Of a stretch of 64,000 nt of DNA, positions 59,098 to 64,000 are shown in pieces; positions within the stretch are counted from its first letter, which is position 1, and the number at the start of each line of letters is the position of its first letter. A model generated the notes under the pieces. The model ran no database searches, was not told where the DNA came from, and worked only from the letters and a program-made list of their open reading frames with translations. Source of the DNA: Axinella damicornis (taxonomy: Eukaryota > Porifera > Demospongiae > Axinellida > Axinellidae); NCBI GenBank assembly GCA_963931865.1, contig OZ007515.1:1725318-1789317 (forward strand). Direction: 5' to 3'. Both the position numbers and the translations under genes were made by a program.

Positions 59098-60474
59098 CAC
59101 ACACACACACTTTTTTGCAGAATAATTGCAGCACAGGTAATCCTGAGCCAATACGCATGAGGAGAATTTTTGTTCTTTGATTGCAACTTGCTTGCACCTT
59201 TCTTTGTGTAGCCCTTACTTGCACAGTGGTGAACATGACAGTCAATGTAAACGACGTCAACGACAATCGTCCAATCTGGAGCCAACCAGTCTACGATTTT
59301 GGTAAGCAATTTGTGGCAAACTTTAAAAGAAACACGTGGTATTTCAGATTATCGTATGGTTTTCTTTCTTTTCGTAGGGGTGGACGAAAATGCACCACCT
59401 GAGACTACAATTGGCAGACTCTCAGTACGCTGTCTCTTTGTTATAGCTTAGAACTATATCTGCATGGTGGGGGGAGGTTTCTGTAGCCACATGGTGCGTA
59501 TATTGCGTGACTTCAATTTAAACGTCTGCAGGATATAAAAGGTCACGTGCATTGATCACACAGCTACACAATCTACCACCACAGGCCACGGATGCAGATT
59601 CCGCCAGTTTTGGCACAGTAGAGTACAGGCTACTGACTGCCTCTGCCAACTTTACTGTAAACAGAGACTCTGGACTCCTTACTCTCAGCAGATCCTTTGA
59701 CAAGAGCAGTGTTAGTAAGATTGCTCGGCTAACGGCTGCTGCAAGTGATGGGGAGTTTTCTGAGAGCGTACCACTCAGGGTGAGTTTAGTTGCTCTTCCA
59801 CGGTGCGTATTAGCTACCACTGTGAAAACATTTACAGTATGGTTGTCATCTATACAATGAAACCTATAACGTTGCTTAACAGGTATACTACATTACGGGA
59901 GAACACTTGGTGTTTCTCACTGTTCTGCAACCAATAGCTGAGGTGGAAGCAGGTTTGGATGGATTGCGAAGGTACTACACACCTGCATGATACTCCATGT
60001 GCAGTCTTATTATGCACAGCAATCTCTTCTTCGTGCAACAGCACACTCAGTGCAATTGTTTACTATCCTACAGCACACTTGCAAATGTTTCAGGGGCAGT
60101 TATTGCAATATTCACTGTTGAAAGTGTTAGAGCAACTACCACTCGACAACTGAGACAAGCTACGACCCAACCCAGGTGAGGGCTTTGTTTGTTACTACTG
60201 TATCACGTTCTTTACTGCTGCTCTATGCTGACATGCTTGATTTCCTTCCCTGGCAGGACCAACATTACATTATTTGGTGCTAATCTCACATCAGATGAGC
60301 TGCTGTCATCTAAAGATCTTATACAGTTAGTTTTATCGCTAAGTCACTTTGTTATACATCTGACTTGGTTTCTGACTCATGTTTTTTAAACTGTGTTCCT
60401 ACTCAGGATTCTTGATGCCAATATCGAACAAATTAGTCGAACATTCACAGTGGAAGCCATAGCGGTAAGTTAGC

Positions 60475-60509
<35 letters not shown>

Positions 60510-63480
60510 AATTTTAATTTGCAACAGGAAATGCCTCATCGGCAAGTATGCCGGTCTTCCTGAGGGTCCTGGAGCAGTTCATTAGTTATGAAACTCAGCC
60601 AAGGCAAAGTAATGACAGGGTCTCACTCTTCTATTCTAGGGCCATCAGATTAGCCATCAGATTAGCCATCAATCATGTGTAGCTAGTCTCTTTCCCAGGC
60701 CCGCCATTTTTGGTAGCACACACAAATGAAAACGGCGTGGGTCTGGAACGAGGTTAAATCTTGTAATCTTGTCCTTATTCCTGTGCACTACAGGTCTACC
60801 CAGTAACCCCAACAACACCGCCACCTGTCCTGAGTACGCAGTTGATCCTGTACATTGTCATTGGAGTACTGGGAGGCCTGGTCTTGTTTCTCTTCTTGTT
60901 CTTCACCGCCGTATGCTGCTGCGTAATATGGAGGTGAGCTATATGCGCACAGTGATTGAGGAAGAACTCTAAAATGCATCATGTAATCATTATGATCTTA
61001 TGAACACTATGCAGGAGGAGGCGTACAAGGAAGAAGTTCAGGCCGGGTAAGCTCCTGCCCTGGGAAGTGAAACTCCCCTACTTCCATGGGAAGCTCCCGT
61101 CCTGCCCTCAGAAGCTCCCCTCTTCCCTGGGAAGTTCCCCTCCTCCCCTGGGAAGCTCCCCTCCTTCCCTGGGCAGTTCCCCTCCTGCCTTGGGAAGCTC
61201 GATCACCTCCTTCCCAAACCCCTTCACTTTCTAGCTATGATAATAGCTAGACACAATGCTACCTTGTTTTTCTCTTCACGTTAGGCTACAAACAGCGGCC
61301 CAAGTCCACAGCTTCCTCAGTCAGTGGCTACTCAATGCCAGCCACAGGGTGAGTGAATAATCCATTCAACATTGTGGTGCATGTACAGCATTGCGGTTCA
61401 GTTTGTTTCAGCTCCAATGTTGATTTGTTATGCCTTCCCTGGTGATCAGAGTTACTGTAGAAGGTCCATGCTTAATGACAAATCAAGTTAGGATGAGACA
61501 TCAATTAATCTGCCTTGAAATCTATATCCTACATCATATGCATGGGACCACTCTCATGATCACGACCAAAATGGGGAGCAGATGCAACTACAGCTTCATA
61601 AGAATATGCATGTACCAAGAGTGTATGATGACATCATCATAAGCTCTTGCATGTACAAAGAGTGAATGATGACATCATCACACGCTCTTGCATGTACCAA
61701 GAGCGCATGATGACATCATCATAAGCTCTTGCATGTATCAAGAGTGCGTGATGACATCATCATACGCTCTTGCATGTACTTAACCTCCTCTGAGTCAATG
61801 CAATGAAAATGGAGTGAACTATTGACTGCTATCTGCTTGCAGTGCCCTTGATAACCCTCTTTGGATCAATCCATACTCAAATTGGTCTGATCAACCCGAA
61901 TCGCCATCGGTGACCTTCACATACACGCCGTAAGTTAACGCATCCTATGACCTGTGTAACCAATGGCAGTTCTTTTTGCTGACCACAATGGCACAATCTG
62001 CAGCTTCATATCTCATTCACCTACCCATACCTAGTGCAACGTTCTCTTTCAATACGAATTTTGGTTCATTGGTCCATTTTTGGCAGAAATGGCACAACAT
62101 TCACCCTATAGAACAGGGAGCACGGTTTCAGCCAAATTGGCATGTCAAAATGTGCCAGAAAATGGTTTCCCAATCTTGGCACAAAACATACCTCAGAAAT
62201 GGCAATGGGCTGGGAACACTGAATGTATATAATGCTGAAAATACATCAACACATTGTTGCAGGGCCATTTCAGGCGGTGAAGCACACAGGGAGTCAACAG
62301 AAGTAAGGGAGAGCGTGCTTTATGAATCCAAGGTACACACATCTTCATTCATGGATCACTGCACGTGCACTTCTCACATACTGAACTATTAGCCTCGTTC
62401 GCAGGCTTTGTCACCCCCAGTGTTTATTGCTTGCAGTAGTACTGCAAGCGGGGTGAGAAGGCTTGGGACCTAGGCTACTGAGCTATCCCCCTCGGTAAAT
62501 ATCAACCAGCTATACAGCTAGGGCTGTACACAATGTGCAATTCTGAGTATGTGGAGTGAATAGAAAGGGGAAAGTCACGTTTCATTGTCTTCTTGTTCTT
62601 TCCAACAAAACTAATGTGCTAGCTAGTATAGTAATAATTCTGTGCTATTCTTCATTCTAAATGTTCCTAACTGTAGGAGTACCTGATGGAACACTTTTCT
62701 GAAAGCGAGGATGATGAAGACGAGGAGGCAAAGATTGAGATCAAGCCAGACAGAGCTGAATTTACAGCAGCCAAAAGGCATCACAAACCAAAGCGCAGCA
62801 AAATGGAGGAGGAGGATGGTGACGGTGACGACATACCCATGGTCAAACCGGAACTGGACATTACATGTACGTTGGCCATGGCAGAGTTTTGTCACATGGC
62901 TAGATCGTAGTCGGTGGTCTTAGCTGTGAATTCAAAACATCATCGCGGCTGTCACACTTAGCTGCGTGTGTCTCATATGCTGTGACACTGAGTGAACAGA
63001 ATTACACATTTTAACTCTTGAGTATTTTAAAGGATTTTACACCATTCAAACTCATGACATTTTTTGGAAGCTACTGGGTGCTTTACAGACATGTATTGTA
63101 TTCGTTTAGTTGGAAAAACTAGTACTCAGCAGTGAAAGGGTTAAGAAAGTAATACTATTACACGAGGGAAAGGCGAAATTAAGTCAGAGAGTAACTCACT
63201 CAGTGAGCGATTATTCTTGCTGCAGCAATATACTGCAACTCTTTGTTCATCATTTTTCACAATTCCAGTTCATCCGGTGGAGGAAGAGAGCAGCGACAGC
63301 AGCAGTGAAAGCGAAGCAGAAGAACACAGAAGTAGTCCCCAGGAAGGAGTTGGGGAACAGCAAGAAGATGAAGAGGAACCGGCGGAAATAGATTTGCCCC
63401 TGGATTTCACAGATCAAGATGGCGATCAACTGCTTGAGGCTGCAGAAGAAGACAGCTTTTCTGATCCCCTCATGTTTTAG
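38840..63480 (+). CDS. Cadherin B: giant cadherin-repeat adhesion receptor (multi-exon)
   Basis: Single-pass adhesion receptor, about 54 exons and 2,650 residues. The ATG at 38840 opens MKTSIGILLLLLLGVAAQ, a signal peptide, and the first intron starts at 38895. Twenty linkers and repeated LDRE/DADxGxNA motifs give about 21 cadherin repeats. A four-exon membrane-adjacent domain, a helix (LILYIVIGVLGGLVLFLFLF) and an acidic Ser/Glu-rich tail ending SFSDPLMF and TAG at 63478-63480 follow. Architecture, linker number and C-terminal exon structure match cadherin A, its divergent paralogue. The mature tail is longer and more acidic than in A. An inverted-repeat transposon sits in the 45954-49272 intron, and a 200-base gap in the 43372-44001 intron. 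No catenin-binding motif is seen. Confidence 0.9.
39208..39330. mobile_element. MITE with GTGGCTATTGGT ends in cadherin B intron 2
   Basis: TGTGGCTATTGGTCTGGCAGG at the left and CCTGCCGAACCAATAGCCAC at the right are inverted repeats. CTTCG flanks both sides as a possible target duplication. Confidence 0.65.
40874..41180. repeat. CTGCCAGTATTAT minisatellite in a cadherin B intron
   Basis: About 22 copies of a 13-base unit (CTGCCAGTATTAT, CCTGCCAGTATTAT, CTTCAGTATTATG variants) between exons 40705-40818 and 41308-41403. The period is not a multiple of three, yet all three frames stay open, giving spurious ORFs. Confidence 0.9.
41450..41626. repeat. Tandem array derived from a MITE end
   Basis: Seven or so copies of a 25-27-base unit TAGCCTCATTCCCAGACCCA plus TCCCC. 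The unit is the terminal sequence of the TAGCCTCGTTCCCAG foldback family, a full copy of which follows directly at 41627-41715. Confidence 0.9.
41627..41715. mobile_element. Foldback MITE, TAGCCTCGTTCCCAGGCC family
   Basis: TAGCCTCGTTCCCAGGCCTC and GGCCTGGGAACGAGGCTA ends; an inner hairpin around TTGCTTGCAGTACTGCAA and CAGCTTTTGG / GAAGAGCTGGG. Confidence 0.85.
41848..42150. repeat. Pyrimidine-only (CCCCT)n tract before cadherin B exon 8
   Basis: Two C/T-rich blocks (41848-41938, 41990-42150) with a duplicated intervening segment (GTCACTAAACATATACTGCT also at 41816). The tract ends about 20 bases from the acceptor at 42168. Confidence 0.9.
42672..43192. repeat. (CCCT)n tract, about 500 bases, before cadherin B exon 11
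   Basis: An almost pure CCCT tetranucleotide array with interspersed CTTCC, ending in the CCCCAG acceptor at 43189-43194. Reverse-strand Gly/Arg/Glu ORFs are artefacts. Confidence 0.95.
43375..43574. other. Assembly gap of 200 N
   Basis: It starts three bases after the likely donor of exon 43195-43371 (GTC at 43372-43374), so it lies in the intron. Some 430 bases of intron follow before exon 44002. A round 200 suggests a size-unknown gap. Confidence 0.8.
44262..44375. repeat. (CACACCCA)n tract before cadherin B exon 13
   Basis: C/A-rich array running into the acceptor CACACAG at 44369-44375. Confidence 0.8.
46103..48973. mobile_element. DNA transposon with about 490-base terminal inverted repeats
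   Basis: The left arm 46103-46600 is complementary to 48478-48973 (TGGGTAATTCCAGGCCAAGT against CACTTGGCCTGGAATTACCC). TA flanks both ends. An open frame near 47208-47450 reads QPQWRNLCCNPFNKPHHFIR and LRVVTERMCEKVPS, possibly the N-terminus of a degenerate transposon protein interrupted by the nested element. It lies in the cadherin B intron between exons 45711-45953 and 49273-49323. Confidence 0.8.
47506..48306. mobile_element. Nested element with CAGGGCCGG ends and CTGTA target duplication
   Basis: Starts CAGGGCCGGCGCCACCGGTC and ends GGTGGCTCCGGCCCTG, flanked by CTGTA at 47501-47505 and 48307-48311. The subterminal GTCAGGTTTTGACCTGACCA and AACCTGACCACTGACTTTTT are also complementary. It interrupts the outer transposon. 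The ends resemble hAT-like elements but the duplication is 5 bases. Confidence 0.7.
49449..49617. repeat. (TTG)n/(TTA)n tract before cadherin B exon 18
   Basis: A GTT/ATT trinucleotide array ending seven bases before the acceptor at 49624. Leucine/valine-rich ORFs here are artefacts. Confidence 0.9.
53673..53712. mobile_element. Minimal foldback MITE, TAGCCTCGTTCCCAGGCC family
   Basis: TAGCCTCGTTCCCAGGCCAC followed by GTGGCCTTGGAACGAGGCTA: a 40-base almost perfect palindrome, 17 bases after the donor of exon 53548-53655. Confidence 0.85.
55043..55127. mobile_element. Foldback MITE, TAGCCTCGTTCCCAGG family
   Basis: Ends TAGCCTCGTTCCCAGGGCC and GGCCTGGGAATGAGGCTA, 40 bases upstream of the acceptor at 55167. 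Confidence 0.8.
56726..56837. mobile_element. MITE ending GCGGAAATACGGTA
   Basis: Complement of 20035-20140 over its length (GAGTTTAATAAATGCCGCC; GAATAGTAGCCGC; GGCGTTTGATTGCGGAAATA). Relative to transcription both copies have the same orientation, but they occupy non-equivalent introns. Confidence 0.7.
58189..58239. mobile_element. Foldback MITE, TAGTCTCGTTCCCAGACC subfamily
   Basis: TAGTCTCGTTCCCAGACCCC and GGGGTCAGGGAATGAGACT enclose GAACGCGCATTC, itself palindromic. Confidence 0.8.
58993..59110. repeat. (CA)n microsatellite in a cadherin B intron
   Basis: CA repeat with ATGCACAC interruptions about 100 bases upstream of exon 59212-59301. Confidence 0.95.
59883..60464 (+). other. Cadherin B membrane-adjacent (MAD-like) domain, four exons
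   Basis: Exons 59883-59971, 60074-60175, 60257-60325 and 60407-60464 join in frame. Elements line up with cadherin A: EHLVFLTVLQPIAEVEAGLD, then STLANVSGAVIAIFTVESV, then TNITLFGANLTSDELL, then ILDANIEQISRTFTVEAIA. Exon 1 (89 bases) and exon 3 (69 bases) are exactly the same size as in A, and the phases agree at all junctions. Confidence 0.65.
60472..60508. repeat. (GATA)n microsatellite
   Basis: About nine GATA copies eight bases downstream of the donor of exon 60407-60464. Confidence 0.9.
60684..60756. mobile_element. Foldback MITE, eroded copy
   Basis: TAGTCTCTTTCCCAGGCCCG and GGGTCTGGAACGAGGTTA with GCCATTTTTGGT inside; upstream of the transmembrane exon of cadherin B. Confidence 0.65.
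61614..61775. repeat. Four-copy tandem array of a palindromic 41-base unit
   Basis: Each unit contains CAAGAGTGTATGATGACATC followed by ATCATAAGCTCTTGCATGT, nearly self-complementary around TGATGACATCATCA. It is in the intron 61349-61842 of cadherin B. Single related hairpins occur near 27876 and 29860. Confidence 0.85.
62390..62476. mobile_element. Foldback MITE, TAGCCTCGTTCGCAGGC variant
   Basis: Ends TAGCCTCGTTCGCAGGCTT and AGGCTTGGGACCTAGGCTA with the family's inner hairpin TTGCTTGCAGTAGTACTGCAAG. Confidence 0.75.
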
Positions 63481-64000
63481 GTGCATGCACTCACTAGCTA
63501 CATTGTAAGAAACAGTGTCTCTTTCCATTTTATACATTATGGAAACACTTCAGCATTATACCGTTATATATTGACTCACCTGTAGTTGCAGTTTGTGTAC
63601 ATGTAGCAGTCAATAGCTATACCATGTTGACAACATTTGCCAAGTTTGAGAGTTAGAGAATGGCAGCGATGCATGGAAATGGGCAAAGATGCATACTTCC
63701 AGTGCCTCTGCTTACGGATGGCCATACATATACCTCTAAATTAGCTGTCTCTAACCTATATTTTCCTCTCCAAATGATATGGCACCGTTGAACAAAGTGT
63801 CTCTGAAGTTGCTTTTGAAACTTGGCAACTATGTGATAGTGTGTTCTGTTGATTTCTTTTGCCATTGATATGAGAGGGAAAGAGTCAGCATCCAGAGGGA
63901 GGAAGAGGGTGGAATGTTGGGAAGAAGGGCAGGGAATTCAGATGTTTCCTTCTCCCTCTAGTTGCAGCTAGGGATGGCTGGTACTCACTTGGTAATTTGT
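63481..64000. other. Sequence downstream of cadherin B
   Basis: Presumed 3' untranslated region and flank. No canonical AATAAA was noticed close to the stop, and no further gene is seen to the window end. Confidence 0.4.

Larger units (their letters stand above)
49273..59779 (+). other. Cadherin B exons 17-43: proximal repeats
   Basis: Exons: 49273-49323, 49625-49676, 49943-50067, 50172-50296, 50548-50638, 50719-50935, 51321-51550, 52094-52234, 52555-52738, 52863-52990, 53259-53474, 53548-53655, 53906-54025, 54120-54917, 55168-55308, 55444-55543, 56108-56547, 56972-57155, 57256-57464, 57789-57971, 58045-58146, 58341-58455, 58558-58625, 58805-58870, 59212-59301, 59378-59424, 59585-59779. Linkers 7-20 read DENDNTPVF, DINDNSPQF, DENDNLPVF, DINDNAPEF, DANDNQPVF, DVNDNIPMF, DTNDHSPVF, DVNDNSPII, DVNDIQPFF, DENDNAPAF, DENDNAPQF, DINDNAPVF, DVDDNLPEF and DVNDNRPIW. 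Confidence 0.85.
60794..63480 (+). other. Cadherin B transmembrane helix and cytoplasmic tail exons
   Basis: Exons: 60794-60933 (proline-rich stalk, helix, CCC palmitoylation-like cysteines), 61015-61046 (basic RRRTRKKFRPG), 61285-61348, 61843-61929 (ALDNPLWINPYSNW), 62263-62332 (ending ESVLYESK), 62677-62866 (EYLMEHFSESEDDEDEEAK and a basic KRHHKPKRSK), 63269-63480 (acidic, ending DPLMF). The 32-base juxtamembrane exon is identical in length to that of cadherin A (1255-1286). NPLWxxPYxNW and LYES(Q/K)E are shared. Confidence 0.78.

Overview
The window is animal nuclear DNA. It is intron-dense (introns mostly 60-700 bases), AT-leaning, and full of short foldback transposons and simple repeats. 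The giant cadherins, plus a secreted cysteine-rich family with a TTDDIE signature that I associate with sponges and cnidarians, suggest a sponge, probably a demosponge. That assignment is an inference.

Layout. (1) 167-24699, minus strand: one giant cadherin gene, 'cadherin A', reconstructed here as about 50 exons and about 2,570 residues. It has a signal peptide, about 21 extracellular cadherin repeats (20 linkers counted), a membrane-adjacent domain in four exons, one membrane helix and a short acidic tail. (2) 24700-25150: a compact promoter region, followed by a broken relic of exon 2 of the neighbouring plus-strand gene. (3) 25150-38465: 13 kb of accessory sequence. It holds a tandem family of intronless secreted cysteine-rich genes on the minus strand (two full-length, one with an in-frame deletion, one 3' fragment), a segmental duplication, a near-perfect palindromic satellite element, other inverted-repeat transposons and a CAATGT minisatellite. 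(4) 38465-38839: a second copy of the promoter region, carrying a decayed copy of cadherin A exons 1-2. (5) 38840-63480, plus strand: a second giant cadherin, 'cadherin B', about 54 exons and 2,650 residues, with the same architecture, the same number of linkers, matching exon sizes and phases in the membrane-adjacent region, and shared cytoplasmic motifs. A 200-base assembly gap (43375-43574) probably lies inside an intron.

Main interpretation. The two cadherins are divergently oriented paralogues that once shared a very short bidirectional promoter. The promoter block is now present twice. At the left copy only cadherin A is intact; at the right copy only cadherin B is intact. The secreted-protein cluster sits between the copies. 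The cadherins have no EGF, laminin-G or visible beta-catenin-binding region. Their membrane-adjacent domain resembles in layout the ferredoxin-like membrane-adjacent domain of protocadherin-15/cadherin-23-type proteins. A role in cell-cell adhesion or recognition is likely; anything more specific is speculation.

Repeats. About fifteen copies of a TAGCCTCGTTCCCAGG foldback element are scattered through introns and spacers. Many simple-sequence expansions in introns lie directly upstream of 3' splice sites, where a polypyrimidine tract would be. Exon borders were called by eye from AG/GT sites and reading-frame phase and may be off by a few bases in places.
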